The notes under the pieces were generated by a model. The model worked only from the letters and a program-made list of their open reading frames with translations. It was not told the origin of the DNA and made no database searches. A DNA stretch of 64,000 nucleotides, from contig JALLLT010000017.1 in assembly GCA_025266875.1 (NCBI GenBank), positions 744,001-808,000 on the forward strand, read 5' to 3'. The position numbers were made by a program, and so were the translations under genes. The stretch comes from Fennellomyces sp. T-0311. Its lineage: Eukaryota; Mucoromycota; Mucoromycetes; Mucorales; Lichtheimiaceae. Positions within the stretch are counted from its first letter, which is position 1. Each line of letters opens with the position of its first letter. Of the stretch, positions 33,210 through 44,874 are shown in pieces.

Positions 33210-36200
33210 ATGACAGCTGCTCAAAAGCCCTGTCTCGATTGCGGCACACCCATATCTGTGAAAAAAACATCAGGACGATGCCCATTGTGTTATCGAAAAC
33301 ACTACCGAAAAGTGAAATCCGAGCAGCAACGATTGGACACGACGGACACAGGAAGCGTCGCCTCCACTGCCGATGGTCAGGAAACAGTTGCCAATGCTCA
33401 GGAAACGCCTGCGAAAAGGACTTGCAAAGATTGTGGCAGAAAGTTATCTTTGAAAAGGAAATCGTCTCGATGCAAGAATTGCAAGGTGAAACACAGCGAA
33501 CGCAAGGCACGCAAACTACGCAAACTATCCGAACAGTCCAAGCATACAGAAGAGGAGGCTTCATCGGGCGATGACACTACGCTCCCAAAGTGCAGCGACT
33601 GCAACGAGATACTTGACTCTCCCACGGATGATATGCGCTGCGCACGGTGCGAAAAAAAGGCGGAACCCCAGGTACCTGAGCACTTGCCCAGCATTGACGA
33701 AGCGTCGGAAGCGGAGCAACCCAAAGAAGATCAACCGTCTGATGCCGAGCAACCCAAAGAAGACCAGCCGTCTGATGCCGAGCAACGGTCCAACGATAAG
33801 CTGGGATCCGATACAGAACAGCGACCCGATGAGCAGATATCCGCAGAACAGGAACAGCAATCCAAAGAGGACACGTCGATAAAAGAAGAACAACAATCCA
33901 AAGACGATCAACCCGAGGCAGAACCAATGTCATCAGAGAACGAGCGTGGAGAAACTCACTTTGCAGAGACGCAAGACTGGCGGAACAACAATAGACAAGA
34001 GTCGAAACACACATGCAGCGAGTGCGGCACGCCCATCCCGGAGAACTTTACGACACGTCTATGCTTACAGTGCGAAAAGTACTGTTTGACCGAGGAAGAC
34101 ACAGATGTCAGTGATAATGCCCTTCCGAACCCGTCCATGGGTAAACAACCGGTATGTCGCGATTGTGGTTCAGATCTTCCATACGAACATCATTCAAATC
34201 AATGTCCTTATTGTTATCACCGGCACCTTTCCAAGACAATGCCCAAAAACCTACCAAAGTGCACCACGTGCGGTACAAGAATACCCGAAAACTCAAAGGC
34301 TGGTCAATGCAAAGCCTGCTACAAGGCCGTCAACCTCCAGTCGCCGGACCCCGCCCCCCAGGACCAGCAGGCCCAATGCGATATCTGCGGTATGTCCATA
34401 CCTGCCAACGGGCCAAGTGACTATTGTGTTCAATGCGACCGGCATTCTCCCAGTCCCGAGTACCTGGAAACTACCATCTATCCAGCCAATGGTAACGGAC
34501 AACCAGCAAGATGCTCCGAATGTAATTCGACATTGCCTCTGGATTCGACCGCGAAAATATGCTCAGAGTGTGCAATCAAGCCTGTCATTGACGATCCTAC
34601 ACCCACCATTTCCTTTACACCCTCCGACCCGTTGACGTGCATCGACTGCCAACAACCAGTATCACCACCGGCGACTTCGGGTCGATGTTTCCCGTGTTTC
34701 CAAAAACTTTTGGTCCTGCAGAACGATGAACAGCTCAACGGCCAACCAAACAACGGCAGCGTCAACGGCAGCGTCAACGGCAGCATCAACAACGGAAGTG
34801 TGGACAATAGTAGCGTGTACAGCAGTTCCCAGCACAGTTGGCAAGCGTTACCGAAACAATGCACCAACTGCAACACAGTCATGCTCTCTAATACCTGGTC
34901 AGATCAATGCCAAAAGTGCTCTCGCAACCAGACAAACGGTGCCCATCCACACCATCTGCCTTATGGAAGTGTATTGCCAAAGTGCAGGGGATGCGGGTGT
35001 CCTATAAGTACAACCTCCAAAGGCTATCTTTGCGTCCGCTGTTTCGCCAGTAACGAGACGTTCGATCCTCGAACGAGACGAGACAGCTCAGTGCATGGTA
35101 ACGTGTGTAGCCAATATCCCAGATAAAAACTCAAGCTCCCTCTCTAATGTAGTGGCAAGAGACCCTGTTATCGCCGCTTGCGGAATGCAGAACGAATCCT
35201 GGCATTGCAAATCGCTCACTCGAAAGATCGTATCTGGTATTGGCCTCGTGCCACTTGACATCAGCGTCGGCGGAAAGCAGGTCACCGTGTTGGTCCACCC
35301 TGACGCATTGTCTCATCTAACGGACTTCAATGAGGGCGAACCCGTCTCCTTTTTACCGCACCCAAACTATCCAGCGACCAAAGTTGACAAGCAAAAGCTC
35401 CACTACATCATCCACCCCGACCGATACACCGAGATCAATGAAGAGCAGCAAGAATTGCTGAGTAGCAGTTGGCAGAACACGCCAACAATCAAATACGCGG
35501 TAACAGATCTTCTATCGGGTTGCGTGATCGTTGCTGGCGAACAGGTCCTGAAAGTGCTTTGCCTGGAACCATACGGATATAAAGCGACTGTCGATATTCA
35601 ATGGGAGCGCTTCGGTGAGTCTGGCAAAACGAGCGCGGGACAAGGCGAATTTGCAAATTGGTACGGTCGCTACGCCAAGATTGCTGTTGGTATCTTGGAC
35701 GACATGCTGTTGATCGTCACTCTCGAAGGAACGTTCCTTGTGACAGCATCCGTACGGCTGGATAAACCGAACCCAATGTGCGATATCGGTCCGTTCACCC
35801 ATGATTTCACACCTTCTCGGCACGCCAAAATATACATCTCAAATAAGTCTGCCAAAACCAGTCGGGTGCTGAACGACCATCGATTGTACAAGCACAATGA
35901 CTTGATTCAACTTCGAGACGTCCGAACGAAATTTAGCAACAAGAGCACCTATCATCTCTGCCGCGGAGCAAGCTTTCATGTCCACAAGCGAAAGCTTTTG
36001 CCCTACACCCTATGGACATTGGCGGACGTTGCAGATGAAAACAACGCGTGGGAGATTGTCAATTCGAGGATCTTTCAAACGGTTGCTTTGAGTATGATCT
36101 ATAACAAGTGTCAGCTGTACAAGGAAGATTTGGAAGCTTTACTCTACGGATGCAGCCAGGATATCGGGAAATACCTCAGGGCAATTTTGGATCTCTTCAA

Positions 36201-36444
36201 GCCTGGACATGCGTATATCCTTATCTTAAAAAATGCGGAATTGAACAAGATTCTGGAGCAAATCGCAATCTCCTTGGGACCTGCAGTTGACCACGCAAAT
36301 GCAACGGTCAAGTTGAACATGCGGAAATACTTTGCAAAGGTAAATCTTCTTGGTCCTACCTGATCTACTTTCGCAAAGGTTGTTGACAAGTGTCCAAGTA
36401 GCTCCATAGCAAACAAGTTCAACGGAGAAATGCCGATGATCTGA
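33210..36444 (+). CDS. Eleven-zinc-ribbon array protein with unknown C-terminal domain
   Basis: I recognise no named family. From the ATG at 33210, exon 1 (33210-35097) carries eleven short zinc-ribbon units, all exactly C-x2-C-x12-C-x2-C. The first is CLDCGTPISVKKTSGRCPLC at residues 8-27; others begin CKDCGRKL, CSECGTPI, CRDCGSDL, CTTCGTRI, CDICGMSI and CRGCGCPI. Between units 3 and 4 lies an acidic linker with repeated EQPKEDQPSDA; between 9 and 10, a Asn/Gly/Ser repeat (NGSVNGSVNGS). A 55-nt intron (GTAACG to AATGTAG) joins exon 2 (35153-36339) in phase, and a 39-nt intron leads to exon 3 (36379-36444). The whole is 3141 nt, 1046 residues. The C-terminal 415 residues look globular and lack membrane segments. 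If the first intron is not spliced, exon 1 ends at a TAA at 35124-35126 and the C-terminal part is a separate gene. Zinc binding is inferred from the Cys pattern; partner and location are unknown. Confidence 0.65.
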
Positions 36445-36843
36445 AAGGTGACGAAGAATAGCGTCCGTGTCGGGTCGTACTTTTTGTCAAAGTTGAAGCT
36501 GCCTAGGACATTCGGGTCTCGAAGGCCTCAATGAGTTATAGTGCTTGTATATGTTTAACCGTTTTATTGCTTCCTACGTAATAAAGCTCCATTGTATATA
36601 GTTCGAAAAAAATGAGTAGATGGCTGCTTTTGATAGTGTGTATGATACTTCACTGCTGTAGACCCGTTCATATAACGATGGCGGTAGTACAACAAATGAA
36701 AACAAATAAGCCCAGGCGGGGTAACCCTAAATAGCAACTATGTACGACATGAGGCGTTGGCTTTGACCTCGCCTTTTATAAACGCGGCTCTTTCGCGCTT
36801 TTTCTTTCGACTTTGCTTTGCACTTTCCGATCAAGCTTATTCG
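36445..36843 (+). promoter_or_regulatory. Upstream region of siderophore synthetase
   Basis: About 400 bp between the zinc-ribbon gene and the synthetase start. It should hold the synthetase promoter. I looked for the ATCWGATAA site of fungal iron-responsive GATA factors and saw none here; only single GATA words occur. Confidence 0.35.
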
Positions 36844-38946
36844 ATGGTAATCCAAGAACTGTCCGTCACGGCGAGAAATGAACACTATGGGAGATTCGCC
36901 ACCACGTCAAAATTAATCGCCTCCCTGGTTTCCGAAGGGCTTGCTTCCGGTTACTTTATCCAGGACGCGCCGCATGAACGCAATTCTAATTCTGTTGGGC
37001 TTTGCTTGGTGACACCTCTTCTTCAGCCAGATACCACGGGCCTTTTCAAACTTGACGATGTATACGCTGTTATCCCCCTGCGTGGCCTTCCCGAACTCAA
37101 GGACACCGCAAGCAGTCTGAACGGGATCAAATGCCACCACATTGAACTTGTGTATCCTTGGGATATGCTGCCTCATATCTACGGTCCGATCCCAATGGGT
37201 GCCGCCGCAACTGAACAGATATCAACGAGTCTTATTGTCAACGGCTCGGACGACATCCATCGGCAAGTCAGCAGGATCGTCTCCAAAATATTTAAACACG
37301 AAAATGACCAAAGTCTCATGCTCACGGATGACTATGATGCAGTTGATCTCTGGAGTCGATTTGTCCAGGCATATGGCGTGGATGAAAAACCGGCCACGGA
37401 ATTTGCAGAGGATTTCGCTACATCGATGCTCTATCAAAGTATGTTATCCAGTTAGGACATTCTGCGTTTTCTTGAAAGCTACCATATGTTTACGATCCTG
37501 TTTTGATTATCATAGCTTACCAATATAACCATCCAAAGCCACTGCCATCGCTTCAGTCATCCTCCGTCGAGTGGGAGCAATCGATCATTGAAGGACATCC
37601 GTTTATACCAGTAATGTAAACATGAAATTGCTCGATCATAGTAATGCTAAAGATATAGAATAGTTAAGCAAATATCCATCAGCTGTACTCCCTATGCAAC
37701 CTCTCGCACCAGACCAATATTCGATCGACTTTGAGCGGCCCAAAGTTCGTCTCGTGGCAATTCCTAGAAAGCATATGTACATATACGGAGATGTTGAAGA
37801 TACTCTTGCTCCAGTCATCAATGCTATACTGGCAAAAACAGAGGACTTTGAGGAGCAATACTTTGACTATTTTCTAATGCCAGTCCATCATATGCAAGTC
37901 GCAAATATTCAAGAAAAAGTGCCTGAGGTGTTTGTTTTGCCTAAAGAAAACCATGTGGACGCCTACGGTCTCTCATCTCTTCGCACGGTGGCTATCCCTG
38001 GCTTACTCCACAACGCGACACTGAAGCTTACATTCGGTTTGCGGATGGGAGGTGCCATTCGAGCAATTCAATCTATACAAATCTATGCAGCTACCACGTT
38101 CTCTTTGCGTGTTGTGCCATATCTTTCGTACAATCGCGATATTCTTACCATACAAGTTGAACAAGGAGGTGCTATTTACAACCATCCCCAATACCGTAGG
38201 ACCATGAATGACTGTAGTTTCATTCTTCGCACATCGATGGAATATGGCACAGCATCCAGTGACGACGTCTTCATCGTTACTGGCGCACTGATGGAAAAGA
38301 TTCAAAGACCTGACACGGACGAGACACTTGTCTCGCACGCATGGAACCTTGATACGGAAGAGAAACGTGCACATTTCTTGGGCAGGTGAAATTTGTCTCC
38401 TACGTAGTAATATAATGCAGCGAGTTGACATATTTTGGACGTACTAGGTACATTGCGTTATATCTTGAAGCATTTGTTCCACCATGTCGCGACAATGGGG
38501 TCGTCTTTGATGCTCATGGACAAAACACTATTGCACGCTTTGACCGATCGACCGGAGCACTGAAGGGATTTTTGATCCGTGATATGGACGGCGTCCTTGT
38601 TCAACGCGAGACATTGAAGGAATCTTGCGGAATCGACTTTTTTGTTGATTCGTTCAACTCGGCTACCTCAAAGGAACATGCTTATGCTTTTTTCTATTTT
38701 GTATCCATTGAAACGCATCTCCAATGTCTCATACGTATCCTGGGAATGCATCACAACGGACGAGGATGGCAGATGGTCCGTACCCACCTTTCTAATTTGC
38801 TCACTCCAGGACACCCAATGTATACATACCTGTTGGAGCAAAAAGAGGTACTCTCAATGTGCTTCATACGCACAAAATTGGAAAACGCCTATAATGTGAG
38901 ATATCCTTTTGTTGCACCATCCGCTTTACTAATGAAAGCAATGTAG
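36844..38946 (+). CDS. rfs: NRPS-independent siderophore synthetase, rhizoferrin type
   Basis: IucA/IucC-family enzymes adenylate citrate and join it to an amine; in Mucorales the Rfs enzyme makes rhizoferrin from citrate and diaminobutane. Four exons (36844-37438, 37516-37610, 37664-38385, 38448-38946) sum to 1911 nt, 636 residues, normal for the family. Family blocks in order: EWEQSIIEGHPFIP (near 227), LAPDQYSIDFERPKVRLVA, YGLSSLRTVAIPG (SSLRT-type active-site motif), RMGGAIRAIQSI, FSLRVVPYLSYN, then in the C-terminal domain VVFDAHGQNTIARFDR, LKGFLIRDMDG and MHHNGRGWQMVR. The usual HP-x-HP motif reads HPFIPLSK, so its second His is Ile. ATG 36844 is the first in-frame Met. Family assignment is firm; rhizoferrin as product is inferred from lineage. 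Confidence 0.85.
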
Positions 38947-39296
38947 GAAATATTCAGAACAAGATCAAATTTACTCTTCCGTAGTTCTCAGAAATAGTAA
39001 ACATTCCTTCAGGACGAAAGTAAAGCTATACGTTTCTGACACTAGCAGGACATTAGCGAACCAAGTCATCCGAGAACCCAAGTGTCAATTCCTATAGCAA
39101 AAACCATGGATGCCTCGCAGCAAAATATAATATAACTTTTCGACAATGTATAGTTTCATCCAAGTTGGTGCCATGGATTCAATCACTGTCGTTCATCGTA
39201 TATATGTTATCCTACTCGTTAAATACTATGATAATGTCCGAAAAACTTTCTCTCTGCCTACCTTTTTCCGAGCATCGGTGCTAGGTTCGTTGCCTT

Positions 39297-39915
39297 ATGT
39301 GTGGTGACGACATACTCCAGACCCAAGATCATTTCTAACTTTCCCAGTCCTGATACCGTCTGCTGTTGTTCCATTACGCGGACTTCCGTAACTCAAGGGC
39401 GCATCAAATACTGCAAACGGCATGGCATACCATCCAATTGGAATAGTGTATCCTTGGGATATACTGTACGTTCTTAAGGGTCGCATCAAAAAGGTACATT
39501 GATTTATACCTTTCAACCCTTCATTCCACTTTGTCGCGACAACGCGGGAGCTATTTGATGCTCATGCGCAGACACTGTGGTTCGATTGGATCGAGAAACC
39601 GGGAAACTGAACGGGTTTCTAGTTTGTGACATTGATGAAGTTGTTGTTCATCCAGAGACATTCCGCAAGACCTAGGGGAATTGATATTGGTATCCTATCA
39701 TACAATACTGCCGATTCGACGGAAAGCATATACGATTTTTTGTACTTTCCATTTTTTCCCATTGTGTCTTATACGAGTTCTGGATATCTTTCACAATAAA
39801 CTTGGATGGCGCATGGTTCGACAACATATTTGGAGCTAATTTTGCCAGATGACCCGATGTAGGAGTACTTATAAACCAGAAAAGATTCAGTCGCTCTGTA
39901 TGCGTAACATGCTCG
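39297..39915 (+). pseudogene. Decayed, centrally deleted second siderophore synthetase
   Basis: Block 1 (about 39297-39475) aligns with synthetase bases near 37010-37165; both contain GTGTATCCTTGGGATAT and the CCGxAACTCAAGG context. Block 2 (about 39490-39700) aligns with 38448-38640; shared words include GGTACATTG, TGTCGCGACAA and TTTGATGCTCATG. Block 3 (about 39760-39915) aligns with 38715-38890. About 1.28 kb of the centre is missing. The junction falls almost exactly at the parental start of exon 4. Stops and frameshifts break every frame. A tandem duplicate that was lost, not a retrocopy, seems likeliest, though the junction at a splice site leaves room for doubt. Confidence 0.7.
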
Positions 39916-40212
39916 AAAGTACCTTGGCCAATATAAGCCAGCGCGGTTCAGCGTTTACTAAATGTTGTGCCTTTCGTCCTGTCTTTAGGCTGTATACGAG
40001 TGGATGCCAAACTCGCTTTATTGTGACTAGGACACACGACTTGCAATCATAAGAAAAAGATACATGAATTATGACAAGTGAAGGTTGCATAGCGACGGTG
40101 CGATCAAAAGTTTCATAGTTACGTTAAAAAGCCGCCTGGACTGTCTTTTTTTTCCAGTGGCGGGCTAACGAAAATTTGACAGTTCTTGCAACCTACACAT
40201 ACACACGTAACA

Positions 40213-40834
40213 ATGGCCAAAGACAAGAAGGATAAAAAGATCAAGAAGGAGAAGAAGGTTACCGCAATGGACGTTGATTCCGACACTGAGGATGAATCCA
40301 TAAAGTTTATCTCTCCCATTGCCCACCCATTGGCGGAAAAGAAATTGAGCAAGAAAGTGTTCAAGACCGTCAAGAAGGGTAAGGAAAAAAAAATCGTGTA
40401 TTGATCTCTAGAAATCAGCCTATACTAAATGACCCAAAGCCAGCAAGGTTAAGCACGTGCGTCGTGGTGTGAAGGAAGTCGGAAAGGCTATTCGCAAGGG
40501 CGAGAAGGGTTTGGTCGTTATTGCGGGTGACATTTCGCCCATGGACGTGATCTCTCACTTGCCTGTTCTGTGCGAGGACCACAATGTGCCATACATCTTT
40601 GTTCCTTCCAAGGAAAAGCTGGGCGAGGCTAGCCAGACCAAGCGCCCCACGTCCGTGGCCATGATTGTGTTGGGCGGCAAGAAGCAGGATGCCAAGGCTG
40701 CCGAAGACTACAAAGAACTGTACGACGAGTGCTACTCCACAGCAAAGGAATTGGTACGTGTGTGTGTGTGGGCGAAAACGTATAGCCGAGCGCAAACTAA
40801 CATCCATGCATAGCACGAAAAGCTGGTGTACTAA
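40213..40834 (+). CDS. NHP2: H/ACA snoRNP protein Nhp2 (L7Ae family)
   Basis: Core protein of H/ACA snoRNPs, which pseudouridylate rRNA in the nucleolus. Three exons (40213-40378, 40440-40753, 40814-40834) sum to 501 nt, 166 residues (yeast Nhp2: 156). The N-terminus is Lys-rich (KDKKDKKIKKEKK). The L7Ae RNA-binding domain begins at ASKVKHVRRGVKEV and holds the family signature KGLVVIAGDISPMDVISHLP, followed by EDHNVPYIFVPSKEKLG. The last exon encodes only HEKLVY. Intron 2 carries a short TG run. The start ATG has context CGTAACAATGG. Confidence 0.93.
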
Positions 40835-41054
40835 GCTCCCGTCATTTTTTTTAATTGCATCTGATCCTTTCTATCTCTCTTTATCGCGTATACACACTCT
40901 GCATTCTTCTGTAAAGAATAAAACGTTTTGTTCATAGTCCATGATTTACATCTGGCATGCGGTGGTTACACACGCCCTCATCCAATTTCCACATGTCGTG
41001 ACCAGCGAAATCAAAGAGTGCGGACTCTCCTGTTCGAACACGTTTCTCTTACCC

Positions 41055-41883
41055 ATGGCCTCCAATCAACCCGTCCATTCCGTGTTGTTTGATAATCCAG
41101 CACCACAAGGAGGATACTACGACCAACAAGCCGCCGGGGGTGACGGACTCCAGTTTTACGCATCATCCTACGGCGATCAATACAGTTCATCATCCTACTA
41201 TGCCAGTCCGCCCACAGGTGCCACCGGCGAAATGCGAAGTGCCGGCTACGATTACCAATCTGGATCATTCTGGAGCGCGTTTGGGACTGGTGGATTTGCA
41301 GACGAACCACCTTTACTGGAAGAATTAGGAATCAACTTTGAACACATTAAAACCAAGGTAAATGAATGGCACAACCTATCGAACGCGTGTTAGTAACGCA
41401 CAACTTACAAAAAAAAAAATGAAATAGAGCCTTGCGGTGCTTAACCCATTCCGTGTGGTTCCCGACACGATCATGGATGATGCGGATTTGGCGGGCCCGT
41501 TGCTTTTCATGCTCCTGTTTGGCGTGTTTCTAATGTTATCGGGCAAGGTACATTTTGGATACATCTACGGCGTGGGCCTTCTCGGCGTGGTATCGATCTT
41601 TTTGATACTGAACCTGATGAGCGGCAACGGAGTCGACTGGTCGCGAACGGCCAGTGTGCTTGGTTACTGTCTGTTGCCCATGGTGATGCTGAGCGGTTTC
41701 AGCGTTGTCTTGCCGCTGGGAGGGTTTGTGGGCCTCGTGCTTACGGCAGTCAGCATCTTGTGGTGCACGTTTTCTAGCTCGGGCATGTTTACAAGTGTGC
41801 TTCATATGAATGAGCAGCGGTTCCTGGTTGCATACCCCGTCGGTCTGTTTTACGCTAGCTTTGCATTGATGACCGTGTTTTAA
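41055..41883 (+). CDS. YIP1: Yip1-family Golgi membrane protein
   Basis: Binds Rab/Ypt GTPases and takes part in ER-to-Golgi vesicle traffic. Two exons (41055-41357, 41428-41883) sum to 759 nt, 252 residues (yeast Yip1: 248). The cytosolic N-terminus is rich in Gly, Ser and Tyr and leads into EELGINFEHIKTKSLAVLNP, the family motif before the first membrane helix. Five hydrophobic helices follow: LAGPLLFMLLFGVFLML, YIYGVGLLGVVSIFLIL, VLGYCLLPMVMLSGF, GFVGLVLTAVSILWC and VGLFYASFALMTVF at the C-terminus. Convergent with the TFIIB gene, 196 bp between stops. Confidence 0.93.
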
Positions 41884-42079
41884 AAAGACTACCCTAAATC
41901 AACTAGAAGAACACAGCCCTCTTCTTTGTATATAAACCCTCTCTCCATACTTATTGCCACGCAAACCATATACTTTTGCGGTCATTTATTATGTTTTTTT
42001 GGCCGTGCTTGTTATACTTATGTGGTAGTGGTGAGGAGGTCAGAAGGTGTGATAACTATGTGAAGATAACTTATGGAAC

Positions 42080-43186
42080 TTATGGAAAAGCAAGGTCCTC
42101 AAAGGACAGGTTTTCGCCATGCGGTTTGGTCTTTAACGAGTCCAGATCAATGAGATTCTTGCGTTCGGCGTAGAGCGACTTGTATGCGGATTTGATGGTG
42201 ACTTCTGAGACACCTGCGACGACGGCAATGTCCCTGGTGGACTTTGGTGTGCGATAGAGATACGAGACAAGGTAAATACAGGCAGCAGCGACGGAGATGG
42301 GCGACTTGCCAGCGAGGGTGCCCAGTTCCTTTGCCCGCTTGACCAGATCCACACCGGCTTTCTGAACATAATTGGGAAGCTGCAAGTTCGAGCAGAATCG
42401 AGACATGAGATCCTCCGAGTTCATGATAGTGGTGTTGGTCTGCAGCTTCGCCTGCAACGACTTGTAGCAGCGTCCAATCTCTTTCTTTGGCACCCGAGTC
42501 AAAGCGCAGATTTCCCGGAATGTGCGTCCCACCTTTTCTTGTCGACACGCGATAAAGATGCACGCCGCAATGATCGCATCACTCGACTTGCCTCGCAATA
42601 GCTTCTCGTCCTCCACTCGCTTATACAGCTGCTTGGCCGTGTCGCTGACGATCTTTGAAAGTGAGATGGAGTCGCACATGGCACTGATTTCCTTATACGC
42701 CTGCACAAGGTTGCGCTCGCCCTTCACAGCCGTGGCTCGACCATGCACCTTGTTGAGGTCTTTCGCCGCGCCTGTACCACCATCCCTTCGCGAAATTACA
42801 GTGTCCAGCTGATTGCCATCCAGCAACGGGTTGGCTGCTGCGCCGACACGAGACGGGTCCTGTTGTGGGCATTGGGTTAGTAATATTCTACAACTATATG
42901 GGCCTTTGCAAGCATTCTGACTACAAAAGAAAAAAAGAGGTCATACATCTCCCTCATCATTGGCAAATGTACGCCATTCCGATCTTGTATCAATAATGCG
43001 ATCGCCCAGAACTAAACCGCAGTCGCCGCACACTAAATCGCCAGAAGCAAACTCCTCAACAATGTGCGGTGGGTTCAAACGACAATCAGGACATGTGAGC
43101 CTGACATTCAAGTTCGGTTGGAACTGTTGCGGTGCTTGATCCTTTTGCTGTGGCTCTCGCAAAGGGAAAGGGATATTGGTGGTCAT
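42080..43186 (-). CDS. SUA7: Transcription initiation factor IIB
   Basis: General factor that bridges TBP and RNA polymerase II at promoters. Two exons (42947-43186, 42080-42859) sum to 1020 nt, 339 residues (yeast Sua7: 345). The N-terminal zinc ribbon uses Cys32, Cys35, Cys53 and Cys56 ([14 protein letters not shown]). The B-reader/linker follows ([12 protein letters not shown]). Two cyclin-like repeats include [17 protein letters not shown] and [17 protein letters not shown]. The ATG at 43186 was chosen because it is the first ATG in frame. It reads in the same direction as DBF4, whose stop lies 131 bp upstream of this start. Confidence 0.95.
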
Positions 43187-43316
43187 TTCCAAGACTCTCG
43201 AATTTTTTGCTTAAAATTAAAGTGAAATGAAAACGACAAGGCCTTTCTAGACTGCGGAACAGCGCTTTTCTACTTTTCAAGACGGTTTGCAGCAATTTCA
43301 TTGGTCCAGTTCCGTT

Positions 43317-44874
43317 TTATTCATTCGCGTCGATTTCCATGCGATCTTCTACGGGCTTGTCTTTGTTTCTGGGGCGGCGCAGAGTAGCAACCAGCGCATC
43401 GAACCGGCTAAAGTTGTTCTGGTCCTTTACAAACGCCTGGTGCGCCTTTTCTTGCAAGTGCTACACAAACAAGGGTTACAAAAACGAAGCCATGTCATAC
43501 CCGTCGCATTGTGCCGTACCTCTTTCAGGTTGCTGTACCGCTTGTTGCAGTTCTCGCACCAGTGCATCTCCTGCTCGAGCTTCCTTTGTGCCAGCGCCTT
43601 CCGACGGTCTTCCTGAGGCTTGTCTTTTTCCTTTTCCTTGGCGTCGGCTGTGTCCTTAGCGCTGGCCGTCTGGTTCATGGCTGCCGTTTTCAGCAGTGGC
43701 CGTGATTTTCCGTTCGCGCGACTGTCGACCATGCGTCTGTCCAGCCTTGCCAGACATTCGTCCTGGTTGTTGTCCATGTAGACTTTGGTAGTGGATTCGG
43801 ATGTGGATACGATGCGAGAGGTGGCGAGGATCCGCGTGCTTCGAGAAGGGGCATTTACAGATTGTGAAGGGCAGATGCCGGATGCTTTTAAATGGGATGA
43901 TGAATGCTGGGTGGTGTTGTTTGGATGGCGTGCGTCGAGGGGTGTATTCGAAGGTATCGCGGCTTTGGATGAGTCCAGCAACGGCTTGGCAAACAGATGC
44001 TGTTGCGCGCTTGCTTTGGCAGGTTGCTGCGACAGAGGACGAGCATTTTCCTTATCCTCCTCCTTGGCTTGCCCTTTGACGGGCTGTGAGAGTGGCTGCT
44101 GCGGTGGTCGCGGCGGCATGCGGGTGTACGGTGATTTACCTGGTGGAACGCTTTTCAGATACGGCGCTTGTTGCCATTGCGCGTATTCCTTGACAGCGAC
44201 CGGCCGATGGACACCGCGCATGTCTTCCACGGAGATATAATAGTGTTTGAACGGCACAAATTCAGGCCTCGCCGCCTTTGCGTCCGTCCGATTCGACGTG
44301 CCACCGTGATTGGTACCCACCCCAAACTTCTTTTCGTCTTCCAATATTCTTCCAATGGCCTTTCGGTTCGCGCGATGACCGATCCGGTGACCGTGCACCA
44401 TGCTCTGGAGTGTCTTGTTCATATCTAAATTTCGTTCAGCAAAGCGTCCCTGCAAACCGCCCAAAAGCAACTCACAGTCGAGACTCCATATTTTCATGTT
44501 CCATTTCATCGCATTGGCAATAATCGTATCGTTCGACCGTGCGTTTTCTCCCGAGGCCGTGAGTTTGCCTGGAATGGGTTTGGTCGTCACAACATGCGTG
44601 CATTTACTAGAAAAGAAAGCTTCGACAGACTAATGCGCAGCGTATGAGTAATTCCATGGCTTGTCCAAAAGAGATGGCTTACGGAATCAAGAAGCGTTAA
44701 CCGATCCCGTATCTTCTTTTGCTGCTGGTCATCAATGTTATCCAGGTAGAATTTGTACTGAGAGAATTGCTGTCCACTTATGGAATCGGGAACAGTTGTG
44801 GCAGCCGGTGGTGTGTTTTCATTAGGTGTGGTGGGAGCAAGAGCTGCGCGAGTGCCGTCAATAGGTCGTTCCAT
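43317..44874 (-). CDS. DBF4: Dbf4-type activator of Cdc7 kinase
   Basis: Regulatory subunit of the Cdc7 (DDK) kinase that fires replication origins. Three exons (44683-44874, 43520-44629, 43317-43460) sum to 1446 nt, 481 residues (fission yeast Dfp1: 545). A BRCT-like N motif spans about 35-125 (VEAFFSSKCTHVVTTKPI). Motif M begins RPEFVPFKHYYISVEDMRG near residue 185. The C-terminal zinc finger (motif C) is C-x2-C-x9-H-x5-H, from CENCNKRYSNLKE (422-434) across the last intron into HLQEKAHQAF. The centre is Ser/Gln/Pro-rich and contains KEEDKENARPL, perhaps a KEN-type destruction motif. The ATG at 44874 is followed by ERPIDGTRAAL. Confidence 0.9.
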
